Source of the DNA: Pseudotabrizicola formosa
GTDB lineage: Bacteria; Pseudomonadota; Alphaproteobacteria; Rhodobacterales; Rhodobacteraceae
Direction: 5' to 3'
Length of the DNA: 64,000 nt
Assembly (NCBI RefSeq): GCF_002900965.1
Contig: NZ_PJOM01000003.1
Location: forward strand, 62,001 to 126,000
A model generated the notes under the pieces. That model was not told where the DNA came from and made no database searches. It was given only the letters and a program-made list of their open reading frames with translations. Position numbers and translations under genes: made by a program. Below are positions 9,302 to 18,768 of the stretch, one piece after another; the first letter of the stretch is position 1, and each line of letters starts with the position of its first letter.

Positions 9302-10432
9302 CTAGTAGATCACCACAGACCGGATGCTCTCGCCCGAATGCATCAGGTCAAACCCCTTGTTGATGTCCTCGAGCTTCAAGGTATGCGTGATCATCGGGTC
9401 GATCTGGATCTTGCCGTCCATGTACCAGTCCACGATCGTCGGCACATCCGTCCGCCCGCGTGCGCCGCCAAAGGCGGTGCCCTTCCAGACCCGCCCCGTC
9501 ACCAGCTGGAACGGGCGCGTTTCGATCACCGCCCCCGCCGGGGCCACGCCGATGATGATGCTCTGGCCCCAGCCACGGTGGGTGCATTCCAGCGCGTCGC
9601 GCATCACCTTCACATTGCCGGTGCAATCAAAGGAATAATCCGCGCCGCCGATCTGGTCGAAGGGCGTCTTGGTCATATCGACGATGTGCTGGACCACCGA
9701 GCCTTCGATCTCTTTCGGGTTGACGAAATGGGTCATCCCGAACCGCTCGCCCCAGGCCTTGCGGTCATTGTTGATGTCGACGCCGATGATCATGTCGGCC
9801 CCGGCCAGTTTCAGCCCCTGCAACACGTTCAGCCCGATACCGCCCAGCCCAAAGACCACGGCCTTGGCCCCGATTTCCACCTTGGCGGTGTTGATCACAG
9901 CACCGATGCCGGTGGTCACGCCGCAGCCGATGTAGCAGATCTTGTCAAAGGGCGCGTCTTCTCGCACCTTTGCCAGGGCGATTTCCGGCACCACCGTGTG
10001 GTTGGCAAAGGTGGAACAGCCCATGTAATGATGGATCGGCGTGCCATCCAGCATGGAAAACCGGGTGGTGCCATCGGGCAGCAGGCCCTGTCCCTGGGTA
10101 GACCGGATCGCGGTGCACAGGTTGGTCTTCTGGCTCAGGCAGCTGGGGCACTGGCGGCATTCGGGGGTATAAAGCGGGATGACATGATCACCCGGCTTCA
10201 GGCTTTTCACCCCCGGCCCACAGGCGATGACCACGCCCGCGCCCTCATGCCCCAGAATGGCGGGGAACAAGCCCTCGGGGTCTGCGCCCGACAGGGTGAA
10301 TTCGTCGGTATGGCAAATGCCGGTCGCCTTGATCTCCACCAGCACCTCGCCCTCTTTGGGGTCGGCCAGATTGACCTCCATCACGGTCAAGGGTTTGCCG
10401 GGGGCAAGGGCAACGGCGGCACGGGTGCGCAT
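9302..10432 (-). CDS. adhC: S-(hydroxymethyl)glutathione dehydrogenase / class III alcohol dehydrogenase
   Basis: The protein has 376 residues, the usual length. It oxidises S-hydroxymethylglutathione, formed from formaldehyde and glutathione, and also reduces S-nitrosoglutathione. Seen motifs: catalytic-zinc GICHTDEFTLSG and GHEGAGVV, structural-zinc cysteine cluster CRQCPSCLSQKTNLC, and the Rossmann stretch VFGLGGIGLNVLQGLKLAGA with the NAD-selecting aspartate in GVDIN. The ATG at 10432 was chosen because homology starts there; the 56-residue upstream extension is not homologous. It appears monocistronic, and no formylglutathione hydrolase gene is adjacent. Confidence 0.95.
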   Translation of the reverse strand: MRTRAAVALAPGKPLTVMEVNLADPKEGEVLVEIKATGICHTDEFTLSGADPEGLFPAILGHEGAGVVIACGPGVKSLKPGDHVIPLYTPECRQCPSCLSQKTNLCTAIRSTQGQGLLPDGTTRFSMLDGTPIHHYMGCSTFANHTVVPEIALAKVREDAPFDKICYIGCGVTTGIGAVINTAKVEIGAKAVVFGLGGIGLNVLQGLKLAGADMIIGVDINNDRKAWGERFGMTHFVNPKEIEGSVVQHIVDMTKTPFDQIGGADYSFDCTGNVKVMRDALECTHRGWGQSIIIGVAPAGAVIETRPFQLVTGRVWKGTAFGGARGRTDVPTIVDWYMDGKIQIDPMITHTLKLEDINKGFDLMHSGESIRSVVIY

Positions 10433-10656
10433 GGGTATTCTCCTGTTTCGATTTGGCGACAGGCTGGGGGAAACGGCCTGCCAAGGCAAGACCCTGCGTC
10501 GGGAATTTCCACTTCGGTGCAAGGCGGTAAGGCCAAGGCTTGCGCAGGCTTTCGCCGGTCTGCACGCCGGGGGTTGAAGCCAAGCCGCGGCGATGGCCAA
10601 GTAAAGGGATAGGTGTAACCCTGCGCCATCATGGCCGCAGATGAACGGAGACCGCT

Positions 10657-10926
10657 ATGAAACAGGCAGCTTTTGCCGGATGCGTCGTGGCCGTGCTGGC
10701 CGCATGCCAACCGGTTGTATCCCAAGGCCCGGACCTTTCCACCTGTGGCGCGGATGCGCTGCAAACCTTGGTGGGCCAGCCCGCCTCGGTGCTGCAGACC
10801 ATGCGATTTGCTCATGAAACCCGCATCATCCGCCCCGACACCGCGGTGACCATGGATTACCGTGCCGACCGTTTGAACATCGATATCGACCGGACCGAAC
10901 GGATTTCGCGGGTGTATTGCACCTGA
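10657..10926 (+). CDS. I78-family peptidase inhibitor-like lipoprotein
   Basis: An 89-residue protein with a signal sequence ending LAACQ, a lipobox, so it is probably a lipoprotein. The mature part matches the inhibitor I78 pattern: a Cys, GQPASVL, RIIRPDTAVTMDYRADRLN, then a C-terminal VYC that probably pairs with the first Cys. Family members inhibit serine proteases in the periplasm or outside the cell. CGGAGA precedes the ATG. It is followed by a perfect 10-bp hairpin. Confidence 0.85.
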   Translation: MKQAAFAGCVVAVLAACQPVVSQGPDLSTCGADALQTLVGQPASVLQTMRFAHETRIIRPDTAVTMDYRADRLNIDIDRTERISRVYCT

Positions 10927-10941
10927 CGGCGCCTTGCGCAA

Positions 10942-10965
10942 CAGGCCCCCGGTTGCGGGGGCCTG
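10942..10965. terminator. Hairpin between convergent genes
   Basis: Arms CAGGCCCCCG and CGGGGGCCTG surround a GTTG loop between the I78 gene (rightward) and the cytochrome c' gene (leftward). It probably terminates one or both, though there is no long T-run on either side. Confidence 0.65.
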
Positions 10966-10987
10966 TCCTCGCCACAGACCTTGTGGC

Positions 10988-11422
10988 CTACATCCGGTAG
11001 GTGGAATGGCAATCGCGGCAGGTGCCGCCGATGGCACCCATCCCGGCCTTGACCCCGTCCAGCGACGTGGGGTCCAGCGCGGTTGCCGCGGCGTTCAGCA
11101 CCTCGGCCTTGGCCACGAAATCATCCCAGTTGGTCCAGATCTCGGGCTTGGCTTCGGCCACCGGGTCGGTCGCCTGGGGTTCGAACTTCGCGGCAATATC
11201 GGCCGAAGCGGCGACCAAAGCCTCCTGCGCGGCGGCGGCGGCGGTGGCATCGAACGCCACCTTGTCGGTGGCCATGTCGCCAAGAACCTTGACGTTCATG
11301 CCGATGGTCCCCATCAGGTCCATCCTGGCCTTGACGGTCGGGTCCTGTACCCCCTCTTTGGCAACAGCAACACCGGCGACAAGAACAAGTCCGGCAATCA
11401 GGCTTTTCGAGATTAGCTTCAT
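10988..11422 (-). CDS. Class II cytochrome c (cytochrome c')
   Basis: The protein has 144 residues with a clear Sec signal peptide (MKLISKSLIAGLVLVAGVAVA). The mature part looks like a four-helix bundle with the single haem-binding motif CRDCH at residues 135-139 near the C-terminus, which is diagnostic of cytochrome c'. These periplasmic haemoproteins bind NO or CO and may protect against nitrosative stress. Haem is attached covalently by the two Cys, with His139 as axial ligand. It is probably monocistronic, with a hairpin beyond its stop. Confidence 0.92.
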   Translation of the reverse strand: MKLISKSLIAGLVLVAGVAVAKEGVQDPTVKARMDLMGTIGMNVKVLGDMATDKVAFDATAAAAAQEALVAASADIAAKFEPQATDPVAEAKPEIWTNWDDFVAKAEVLNAAATALDPTSLDGVKAGMGAIGGTCRDCHSTYRM

Positions 11423-11540
11423 CGTGTCTGGCTCCTGGCTGGTGATTTTCAGGCAGTATAGACACAGGCTTGCATCGCGGAAGTGACGTTATTGTGCTGC
11501 GCCGGCCGATCACGAGAACGTCATCAAGGCCGGTTTTACC

Positions 11541-11753
11541 TCACTCCAGCGGGCGCGCCTCGCTGACCAGCATCACCGGAATGCCATTGCGGATCGGAAA
11601 GGCCAGCCGGGCGGTTTTCGACACCAGTTCTTGTGCTTGGGCATCATAGGACAGCACCGCTCCGCTGACCGGGCAGACCAGGCTTTCCAGCATGCGCTGG
11701 TCCACGGTCTGACCGGTCGAGGATGCCGCGTCGCGTGGGGGGGCATCGGTCAT
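11541..11753 (-). CDS. Trm112-family small protein
   Basis: A 70-residue protein whose core ([16 protein letters not shown], then [15 protein letters not shown]) matches the Trm112/YcaR fold, a small zinc-ribbon-like partner of methyltransferases. The usual second Cys pair is not evident, so metal binding may be lost. Its start overlaps the stop of the LON-domain gene by 4 bases, so the two are translated from one message. Confidence 0.88.
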   Translation of the reverse strand: MTDAPPRDAASSTGQTVDQRMLESLVCPVSGAVLSYDAQAQELVSKTARLAFPIRNGIPVMLVSEARPLE

Positions 11754-12394
11754 TGCATCACCTCGTCATCCGCGCCGCCGCGCAGGGCAAATTCGATCAG
11801 CGTCACCAGCGTTTCGCGCCGGGTTGACAGCGATGGCGCCTCCAGCAGCGCCTGCTTGTCTTCGGGGGTAAAGGGGCACAGCATCGACAGCGAGTTGATC
11901 AGCAGTTCGGTCTCGGCCTCTTTCAGACTGTCCCAGTCGGTGGCAAGGTTCAATGTGGTCAGATACCGGCCCAGCACCGCCAGAAAGGCCTTGCGGTCAA
12001 AGCCGGGATCACTTTCCTCCTCGCGGCTCAGGTCGCGTCCGAACGGCGACCAGTCCACCAGACAGCGGCGATAGGGGGTAAAGCCCTGCACCTCCTCCTT
12101 CACCCGGAACCGCGACATCCCCGACAGGGTGATCATATAGCGCCCGTCTTCCGTTTCGGAAAACCCGGTCAGGCGGCCCGCGCAGCCGATCGACTGCAAG
12201 CGCTTTTCCCCACCGGGCGTTTCACGGGTCTGGATCATCCCGATCAGCCGCGTCTTGGTTTTCATGCAATCTTCGATCATCGCCAGATAGCGCGGTTCAA
12301 AGATGTGCAACGGCAGCCGCGCCCGGGGCAGCATCAGGGCTCCGGGCAGCGGGAAAACCGGAATCGTCTCGGGCAAGTCAGAGATGTTCATCAT
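11750..12394 (-). CDS. LON peptidase substrate-binding-domain protein
   Basis: The protein of 214 residues corresponds to the isolated N-terminal (LAN) domain of Lon protease: [32 protein letters not shown] at the N-terminus and [23 protein letters not shown] further on. There is no ATPase or protease domain, so it is likely a substrate-binding or scaffold protein rather than a peptidase. Two adjacent ATG codons (12394 and 12391) follow a weak AGGTGGA. It is the first gene of a pair with the Trm112 gene and lies just downstream of the thioredoxin gene. Confidence 0.9.
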   Translation of the reverse strand: MMNISDLPETIPVFPLPGALMLPRARLPLHIFEPRYLAMIEDCMKTKTRLIGMIQTRETPGGEKRLQSIGCAGRLTGFSETEDGRYMITLSGMSRFRVKEEVQGFTPYRRCLVDWSPFGRDLSREEESDPGFDRKAFLAVLGRYLTTLNLATDWDSLKEAETELLINSLSMLCPFTPEDKQALLEAPSLSTRRETLVTLIEFALRGGADDEVMQ

Positions 12395-12421
12395 GCCAAT
12401 CCACCTAGGCCGGAAACGGCA

Positions 12422-13330
12422 TCAGGCAAATATCATCGACGACAACCTGCGGCGCCCTTTGGTGGCGATGGGGTCCTTGGCTGTCAGCGCATCAAAGATG
12501 GTGAAAAGCTGGGTCCGCGCGGCCCCGTCTTTCCATTCCCGGTCGCGGCGGAACAGTTCCAGCAACTGATCCACCGCCTCTTCGGTCTTGCCTGCCGCCA
12601 ACAGGGCGGCAGCATAGTCAAAGCGCGCCTGATGATCGGTGGGGTCTGCCTCGACCGCGTTGCGCAAGTCCTGCTCGGGTCCGGCATTGGCGGCCTGTCT
12701 GGCCAAGGCGATCTGGGCGCGTGCCGCCTCGACCTCTTTGGCGGTGGCAATGGCCTTGGGGGCATTGTCGGCCATCACCTCGGCCTGTTCCAGATTGCCA
12801 AGGGCCAGATGGCTGCGGATCAACCCGCCATAGGCGGCGGCATTTTCCGGCTCTTCCTCCAGAATGGCGGCAAAGGTCTCGGCGGCATCCACCGCAGCGC
12901 CTTCGGTCAGCATCTGTTCCGCCGCCTCGATCGCCTCGGCCAGACCGCCATCACCGCCAAGCGCCTTGATCCGGTCGATGAATTTCTTGATCTCGGAACC
13001 CGGTATCGCGCCCTGAAACCCATCCACCGGCTGGCCCTGCCAGAAGGCAAAGACGGTGGGGATGGATTGCACCCGCAATTGCCCAGCGATCATCTGGTTT
13101 TCATCGACATTGACCTTGACCATGCGGACCTTGCCGCCTTCGGCCTTCACCGCCGCCTCCAGCGCCGGGCCAAGCGTCTTGCACGGGCCGCACCATGGCG
13201 CCCAGAAATCGACGATCACCGGCACTTCGCGGCTGGCCTCGATCACGTCGGCCATAAAGGTGGCCTCGGTCGTGTCCTTGATCAGGTCTTGTTTCGGGGC
13301 GGGGGTGGGTTTGTCACCAAGGCTGAACAT
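12422..13330 (-). CDS. Thioredoxin-TPR protein (YbbN/CnoX-like)
   Basis: The protein has 302 residues. Residues about 20-125 form a thioredoxin fold with an intact WCGPC redox motif. The rest is a helical tetratricopeptide-like region (ANAGPEQDLRNAVEADPTDH and similar). This architecture matches the YbbN/CnoX holdase co-chaperones, which protect proteins from oxidation and hand them to GroEL; here the active site is a normal thioredoxin one, so redox activity is likely. It probably shares transcription with the LON-domain and Trm112 genes 28 bases downstream. Confidence 0.88.
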   Translation of the reverse strand: MFSLGDKPTPAPKQDLIKDTTEATFMADVIEASREVPVIVDFWAPWCGPCKTLGPALEAAVKAEGGKVRMVKVNVDENQMIAGQLRVQSIPTVFAFWQGQPVDGFQGAIPGSEIKKFIDRIKALGGDGGLAEAIEAAEQMLTEGAAVDAAETFAAILEEEPENAAAYGGLIRSHLALGNLEQAEVMADNAPKAIATAKEVEAARAQIALARQAANAGPEQDLRNAVEADPTDHQARFDYAAALLAAGKTEEAVDQLLELFRRDREWKDGAARTQLFTIFDALTAKDPIATKGRRRLSSMIFA

Positions 13331-13462
13331 CTGGTCCCTCTTCCGGCTGAACTTTGCCCCTTATATGCGCACAGCGCGGGCAAAGGCCAAGGGGGTGCGA
13401 GGGGCATTTACCTCGGCACAGTCTGCCCCTAGCCTGCACTCAACGCGATGTGGGAGGATGCG

Positions 13463-14098
13463 ATGCCGTTTCTGATGACCTTTGGGGACAGCAACACCCA
13501 TGGCACCCCGCCCATTGTCACGCGTGGCGAATACCACCGGTTCGGGCCGGGCGTGCGCTGGCCACAGGTGTGCCTGCGGGCTCTGGGTGTGGGCTGGGAA
13601 CTGGCCGAAGAAGGCTTGCCGGGGCGCACGGCGCAATATCCCGATCCGGTGATGGGCGCGCATATGAACGGGCAGGACGGGCTGAAGATCGCGCTGCAAA
13701 GCCATGGCCCGGTCGATGTCCTGACCCTCATGCTGGGCACCAATGATGTGAAGGCACGGTTTTCGGCCTCGCCCGAGGCCGTGACGGCCGGTGTGGCGGG
13801 GCTGGTCGATATCGCGCTCAGCCTTGAGATGCAGGCCCGGCACGGCGGCTTTCGTATGCTCTTGATCTGCCCGCCGCCAGTGGCCGAGGTGGGGCCGCTG
13901 GCAGGGGAATTTCTGGGGGCGTCGGCGCGCAGCGCGGGGCTTGCCGAACGCTATCAGGCCCTGGCGCAGGCCCGTGGGCTGGGGTTTCTGGATGCCGGTC
14001 AGATCATCGCCGTCAGCCCGCAGGATGGCATCCACTTTGAAGCCGAGGCCCACGCCGCCCTTGGTCTTGCCGTGGCCGAGGCGATCCGGCGGCTTTAA
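13463..14098 (+). CDS. SGNH/GDSL-family hydrolase (arylesterase-like)
   Basis: The protein of 211 residues has the GDSL block I motif MTFGDSNTHG with the nucleophilic Ser, the conserved LMLGTNDVK (block III, Asn) and a C-terminal DGIHFEAEAH (block V, Asp/His). It is a short cytosolic esterase of the acyl-CoA thioesterase/arylesterase type; no signal peptide is seen. The ATG at 13463 follows GGGAGG with a 5-base spacer; the upstream start at 13448 lies within that ribosome binding site. It converges on the glycosyltransferase gene with a 4-base overlap. Confidence 0.9.
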   Translation: MPFLMTFGDSNTHGTPPIVTRGEYHRFGPGVRWPQVCLRALGVGWELAEEGLPGRTAQYPDPVMGAHMNGQDGLKIALQSHGPVDVLTLMLGTNDVKARFSASPEAVTAGVAGLVDIALSLEMQARHGGFRMLLICPPPVAEVGPLAGEFLGASARSAGLAERYQALAQARGLGFLDAGQIIAVSPQDGIHFEAEAHAALGLAVAEAIRRL

Positions 14099-14898
14099 GC
14101 AGCCGGTGGCGTCAGGTCGCCCCATCCGCAGCGTGCCGCAAGCTCTGCAGGCGGCACGCCGGTATCCACCGCGCCGCCCGCCCGCACTGCCCGCGATTTG
14201 CGCATGTTCCAGCGTTCGCGCATCAGGTGCAGGCCCGACCCGCTCAGCTTGGTGACAGGGGTCTGGATCGGCAGGAACTGCGGCCATTTCGCCTGCATCC
14301 AGCGATAGCTTTGTGTGAAATCCGCCCCCAGCCCGTCATGAAAGCGGTCGTTATGGATGCAGGGCAGGCCAAGCGCATAGGCCCCCTGTCCGGCGGCCCG
14401 CGCGCGGCAGACGATGTCCGTGCCATACATGTGCCAGCCCGGCTGCGCATCATCGAACCGCAGGCCGGACGACCGGCGCAGCACGATCAGCATCTCGTCA
14501 AAGCTGACCACCGGTTCGGGCTGCAACGGAACGCGTCCGATGATCTCGCCCAGGGATGAGGTCCAGACCGGCCCGAACTGCCGGTAATCTGCCGCAACCC
14601 CGTACGCCCCGGCCAAGGCCCAGTCGGGATGGTGCCGGCCAAGGTCGGCCAGCCTTTGTGCCAGCAGCAGATCCCAGCCCCTGGGCAGATAGACGTCATG
14701 ATGGACGAACAGGATCAGATCGCTGTCCGTCGCATCCATCGCGCGGTTATAGGCGATGCTCGCCGAAGGCGCGCCGCGTTCGACATGCAGGCGCACCCCC
14801 GCCGCCATCATCGGCGAGGCCGCCAGATTGGCCGCAAGGATGGCCTCTGAATGGCTGGCACAGACAACGGTCAGCGACAGGGGCTGAGGCAGTGGCAT
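14095..14898 (-). CDS. Family-2-like glycosyltransferase
   Basis: About 267 residues with a GT-A nucleotide-sugar fold: LTVVCASHSEAI at the start, ASIAYNRAMDATDSDLILFVHHDVYLPRG with the DxD-like HHDV metal site, and a later HNDRFHDG. It resembles the 'glycosyltransferase like' Pfam family found in polysaccharide clusters. The start ATG overlaps the stop of the upstream GT4 gene (TGATG); a GTG at 14901 is an alternative. It is the last gene of the leftward exopolysaccharide operon. Confidence 0.82.
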   Translation of the reverse strand: MPLPQPLSLTVVCASHSEAILAANLAASPMMAAGVRLHVERGAPSASIAYNRAMDATDSDLILFVHHDVYLPRGWDLLLAQRLADLGRHHPDWALAGAYGVAADYRQFGPVWTSSLGEIIGRVPLQPEPVVSFDEMLIVLRRSSGLRFDDAQPGWHMYGTDIVCRARAAGQGAYALGLPCIHNDRFHDGLGADFTQSYRWMQAKWPQFLPIQTPVTKLSGSGLHLMRERWNMRKSRAVRAGGAVDTGVPPAELAARCGWGDLTPPAA

Positions 14899-16121
14899 CA
14901 CACATGGCCTTTGCTGGCAAAAAGCTCGGTCAGTTTTTCCGCCTCGCGGTTTATGTCGTGCCGGTCCAGAACCCGCAGGCGCGCCGCCCGTCCCATGGCG
15001 CTCAACCGCTCGGGCGGGGTGCTTGCCATGTCCTGCATCGCCTGCGCCAAGGCCGCCGCGCTGCCCGCGGGCACCAGCCAGCCGCTCTCGGGCGTCACCA
15101 GCTCGGGGATGCCGGCAATCGACGTGGCGATCACCGGGCGCCCCGCTGCCATGGCCTCCATGATCACCACCGGCAACCCTTCGGCAAAGGAGGGCACGAC
15201 AAGCGCCTGCGCGCGCCCCAGTGCCTCACGCACCCGCGCCTCGTCCAGCCAGCCGGTCAGGGTGACGTGGCGGGCCAGAGCGTGGCGGGCAATGGCCGCC
15301 TCGATCTGCGGGCGCAAATCGCCATCGCCCACCAAGGTCAACTGCAGACCGGGCAGCGCCTGCACCGCCCGCGCCACCGCCTCGATCAACAGCGCAAAGC
15401 CCTTCTGTTCGGACAGCCGCCCGATGGCCACCAGATGTGGCCCGCCCTCGGGCATCGGGGCCGGATCGGGAAAGCGCCAGGGCTCGAGTCCGCAATGCAC
15501 CACATGCAGCCGGGGCCAGGTTTCCGCAGCACTCCAGCGGCACAGCTGACTGCGGCCAAAACTGGACACTGCCACTGTAAAGGTGGCCCGGTCGGCCTTT
15601 ACCCCCAGACACAGGGCCCTGGGCGCATCAAATTCTTCGGGGCCGTGCACGGTGAAGGAATACTCCGGTCCCCCCATCAGGGCCGAGAGCATGGCCACCG
15701 TGGTGGAATTCGTGCCGAAATGGGCATGAACATGCGTCAGGCGCAGGTCATGGCACCGCCGCGCCAGATGCGCCGCCTCCATCAAATAGATCAGGTGACG
15801 CAAGCGCCCCCCGGTGCCTGCTGTGACGCCATCGGCCCGCCCCCCGCAGCGCAGCGCCAGGCCCAAGGCACGCAGCGCGCCCAAAGGATGCTGTGCGATC
15901 CAGCCAAGCGCCGACATCATCAGCTTTCCGGCCCCAAGGTCCAGAATATGTTCGGTCCGCGCGTCTTCGGCCAGATCCGCCGGATCAACCAGAGCGGCCC
16001 GGTCCGACCGCAAGGCAAAGCGGTGTATCTCCCAGCCCTGACGTTCCAGCGCCAGAATTTCGCGCCGGATAAAGGTCAGCGAACCGCGGGGATAGGTGTT
16101 CACCAGATAGCCGATTTTCAA
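14898..16121 (-). CDS. Family-4 glycosyltransferase
   Basis: The protein of 407 residues has a GT-B fold: an N-terminal YLVNTYPRGSLTFIRREI acceptor domain and a C-terminal donor domain with AIGRLSEQKGFALLIEA and the E-x7-E-type PSFAEGLPVVIMEAMAAGRPV. It probably transfers a sugar from a nucleotide donor onto a growing lipid-linked repeat unit on the cytoplasmic face. It lies in the operon kinase, chain-length protein, GT4, GT2. Confidence 0.93.
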   Translation of the reverse strand: MKIGYLVNTYPRGSLTFIRREILALERQGWEIHRFALRSDRAALVDPADLAEDARTEHILDLGAGKLMMSALGWIAQHPLGALRALGLALRCGGRADGVTAGTGGRLRHLIYLMEAAHLARRCHDLRLTHVHAHFGTNSTTVAMLSALMGGPEYSFTVHGPEEFDAPRALCLGVKADRATFTVAVSSFGRSQLCRWSAAETWPRLHVVHCGLEPWRFPDPAPMPEGGPHLVAIGRLSEQKGFALLIEAVARAVQALPGLQLTLVGDGDLRPQIEAAIARHALARHVTLTGWLDEARVREALGRAQALVVPSFAEGLPVVIMEAMAAGRPVIATSIAGIPELVTPESGWLVPAGSAAALAQAMQDMASTPPERLSAMGRAARLRVLDRHDINREAEKLTELFASKGHV

Positions 16122-16187
16122 CGCAGGCTCCGCGGCACAGGGTTTGCAGCTCCGCTCGGCGGTGTCATCTGACGCCTCCTGCGCGGG

Positions 16188-17525
16188 TCACTGCAGCACC
16201 AAAGCCATCAGCGCCAGCGCCAGCACGGCTCCGCCCAGAACCAGGCGGCGGTGCTTTGCGGTCAGGTCCGGCAGGTGTCCGGCCTCGTTTTCAATCAGCG
16301 AGGTGATCATCCTGCGCGCCAGAGGCTTGCGGTTCTTGTGCGGGACCTCGGGGATCGACACCACCGGCCGCAGGTTCAGCTCCCGCTCCATCTGGGCGGC
16401 GGTGCGGATGACAGGGTTCAGCAGATCCAGCACAAAGGCCAGCACAAGCGCAAGGCCTGCACTGCCGATCAGGCCGGCAATCGCGATTTTCCTGCCACCG
16501 GACCCGATCGCATAATCCGGGGTGATCGCGCGTTCCAGCATGGCAAAGCGTTCGGTCTGCTGGCGCGCGGCAAGGCTGCGGGCGGTTTCCGCCTCGGCCA
16601 TGCGCTGCGACACCAGCGCATATTGATCCTGCAACTGCCGCATCTGCCGGTCATAGGCCGACAGCACGCGTTCCACCTCGGCCGTGTTGCCAAGCGTCTC
16701 CTCCAGCGCTGTCTTGCGCTCCACAAGCGGGGTGCGCTGCGCCATCAGCACCGACAGGCGCTGCGCGATGTCCTCCTGCCGGCGGCGGTCTGTCGCGCGC
16801 GGGGTCGGCAAGCTGCCGATCTGCGCCGCCTCGCTTTGCAAGCCCGTTATCTCTTGGTCGAGCCCGCGCAGCGATGTTTCCAGCTGGGCAATCTCCTCTT
16901 GGCGGGCTTCTCGCACCCCGGGCAGGGCACTGCGGTTGGCGTTGCGAAAATCCGAAATCTCGGTCTCCAGCGTCGTGATCTCTTGCCAGAGCCGGCTTTC
17001 CTGTTCGGTGAAAAAGGCAAAGCTGGCCTCGGCGGTGGCGCGCTTGCCTTCGGCCCCCAGATCCAGCACGCTCTGCGCCAGATCATTGGCGATGCGCGCG
17101 GCATCTTCGGCCCGCCCGGCCTGCGCCACGATGATCAAGGCCGACAGCGCCCCCGATGGTCCTGTCACGCTTTGAAACCGGATCGATTGCCGCATCGCAT
17201 CGACCTTGTCTTCCAGCGACAGGCCGGGGGCATCGGCAAACAGCCCGTGGCGTTCGATCAGGGTGATCATGGTTTCGCGCGTGGTCAGGCGCTGTTCGAT
17301 ATTGGTCAGCAGTTGCAGCACATTCACCGGCGTGGCCGCGGCCCGCCCGCCTTCGCTCACCATCGGCAGTTCCACCTGCAGCACGGCGGTCGATTCAAAC
17401 ACATCGGGGCGCGTCTTGGCATAGAAAACCGCAAGCAGGGTTCCGGTCAGCGTGACCAGCGCCATCAGCCAGAACCGGCGGCGGATCAGGTTGACCAGGT
17501 CTTCAACGGTCTGGATCGGCCCCAT
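16188..17525 (-). CDS. Polysaccharide chain-length determinant / GumC-type co-polymerase
   Basis: The protein has 445 residues with a Wzz domain: a first membrane span near residues 18-36, a long periplasmic coiled-coil segment (about 150-325, rich in Glu/Gln/Arg heptads), and a second span near 350-370 followed by a cytoplasmic segment with PEVPHKNRKPLARR and a third hydrophobic tail. Such proteins control chain length and export of Wzy-dependent polysaccharides together with a cytosolic tyrosine kinase, whose gene is just upstream (3 bases). The third C-terminal span is a variation on the usual two. Confidence 0.88.
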   Translation of the reverse strand: MGPIQTVEDLVNLIRRRFWLMALVTLTGTLLAVFYAKTRPDVFESTAVLQVELPMVSEGGRAAATPVNVLQLLTNIEQRLTTRETMITLIERHGLFADAPGLSLEDKVDAMRQSIRFQSVTGPSGALSALIIVAQAGRAEDAARIANDLAQSVLDLGAEGKRATAEASFAFFTEQESRLWQEITTLETEISDFRNANRSALPGVREARQEEIAQLETSLRGLDQEITGLQSEAAQIGSLPTPRATDRRRQEDIAQRLSVLMAQRTPLVERKTALEETLGNTAEVERVLSAYDRQMRQLQDQYALVSQRMAEAETARSLAARQQTERFAMLERAITPDYAIGSGGRKIAIAGLIGSAGLALVLAFVLDLLNPVIRTAAQMERELNLRPVVSIPEVPHKNRKPLARRMITSLIENEAGHLPDLTAKHRRLVLGGAVLALALMALVLQ

Positions 17526-17528
17526 CCG

Positions 17529-18464
17529 CTAGTCCCGCCCATAGCGCAGCCGGCCAAGGCCACGGTCCTGCGCGCGGTTCAGGACAATGCCCATCAGGGG
17601 GATACGGTTTTCAAACAGCGCTTCACAGGCACGGATATCCTTGGCGGTGCTTTGGTTGCCATCCACCACCACCAGAACCGCATCCAGCTTGCCCCGCATG
17701 GCCAGCACATCATCGCTGACCAGCGCAGGGGGCAGATCCAGCACGATGATTTCCGGGTCCAGCAGGTGATCAATCGACTCCAGCGCCTGCAGCGTCTCGG
17801 CGCTGTGCAGCACGTCACCCGCATCGGGCACGGTTTCAGAGTTGAAGCCGATGGCCAGAGTTCTGCCTACCCGCACGAACAGCTGGTCCAATGGCTGGCT
17901 GCCCTCCAGAAAGGCGCGCAGCGCGCCGCTGGGGCTTGCGCCAAACAGGCTGTGCAGACCGGGTCGCCGCAGATCGAGGTCAAGCAGCACCGTCCGGCTG
18001 CCGGGACGCCGGGCCAGCGCCATCGCCAGATTGGCCGCAGTGAACGACTTGCCGCAGCCATGGGTGGGCGAGGTGATGCCAATGCGCTTCCAGCCGCGCT
18101 CGATCATCGCCTGCGACACCCGGGTGCGCAGAATGTCAAATGCCGTGCCCGCAAGGCTTTGGTCCGGATTGGTGAACAAACCGTTTCGTGCCAGATGGTC
18201 GCCATCTAGGCTGATCGCAGACAGCGATTCCCAGATCCGTGCAGGGCTGAACAGGGCAAGGGGATAGGCTTCGGAAAACACGTCCCGACTGAGGTTCCCG
18301 TCCGGTGGCTCCGGCAGCCGTCTGGCCGCCTTGCCCGGGCGGAAAACCGACGCCGGCACCAGCCGGCGGCGCCGCGATGGGACGTCGCCCTCCTCGGCCA
18401 TCGTGAAAATCCCCATATTCATCGACTTTTGCACTGGTAACGCCAACTTGTTGTGTCGGGCCAT
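17529..18464 (-). CDS. CpsD/CapB-type (BY) tyrosine kinase
   Basis: The C-terminal about 210 residues form a MinD/BY-kinase ATPase: Walker A GITSPTHGCGKSFTAAN, Walker A' VLLDLDLRRPGLHSLFG and Walker B IIVLDLPPAL. This kinase normally pairs with the Wzz-type protein encoded next to it to drive polysaccharide assembly. No C-terminal tyrosine cluster is seen (it ends RLRYGRD), so regulation may be simplified. The start is uncertain: ATG 18464 has AGGAG at long spacing, and ATGs at 18422, 18416 and 18401 are possible. It is the first gene of the leftward exopolysaccharide operon. Confidence 0.87.
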   Translation of the reverse strand: MARHNKLALPVQKSMNMGIFTMAEEGDVPSRRRRLVPASVFRPGKAARRLPEPPDGNLSRDVFSEAYPLALFSPARIWESLSAISLDGDHLARNGLFTNPDQSLAGTAFDILRTRVSQAMIERGWKRIGITSPTHGCGKSFTAANLAMALARRPGSRTVLLDLDLRRPGLHSLFGASPSGALRAFLEGSQPLDQLFVRVGRTLAIGFNSETVPDAGDVLHSAETLQALESIDHLLDPEIIVLDLPPALVSDDVLAMRGKLDAVLVVVDGNQSTAKDIRACEALFENRIPLMGIVLNRAQDRGLGRLRYGRD

Positions 18465-18768
18465 GAAATGGCACGCTCCTGAAAAGCGCAGCGCGGGGGC
18501 TGCCTGCCGCACATCAGACCTGCACCCAAGCAAGCCGCGATGGTTTGGTTTGTCTGCACCAGTGCAAGGCACGGATGTGTCCTGCAACCGTTTCAAACGC
18601 GCCGGACCCCCGTCCAGTTCCCCTGATGACTAGCAGATTGTCTTCCGAAATGAAAGGCTTTGCCCCTGGTCCGGCCCCTTTGGCTTTCCCCGTTTCCCCG
18701 CCTTTGGGGCATGGTCTTTGGCCGGGGTGGGCTTTAGGCTTGGCGGGCAGAAAACGGGGGTCGCGGGG
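18465..18768. other. Divergent intergenic region of the polysaccharide locus
   Basis: This 304-base region between the leftward kinase gene and the rightward glycosyltransferase gene should carry both promoters. I see no convincing sigma-70 pair and no gene. The sequence CACCAGTGCAAGG and TTGTCTTCCGAAATGAAAGG patches are the only AT-richer stretches. Confidence 0.45.
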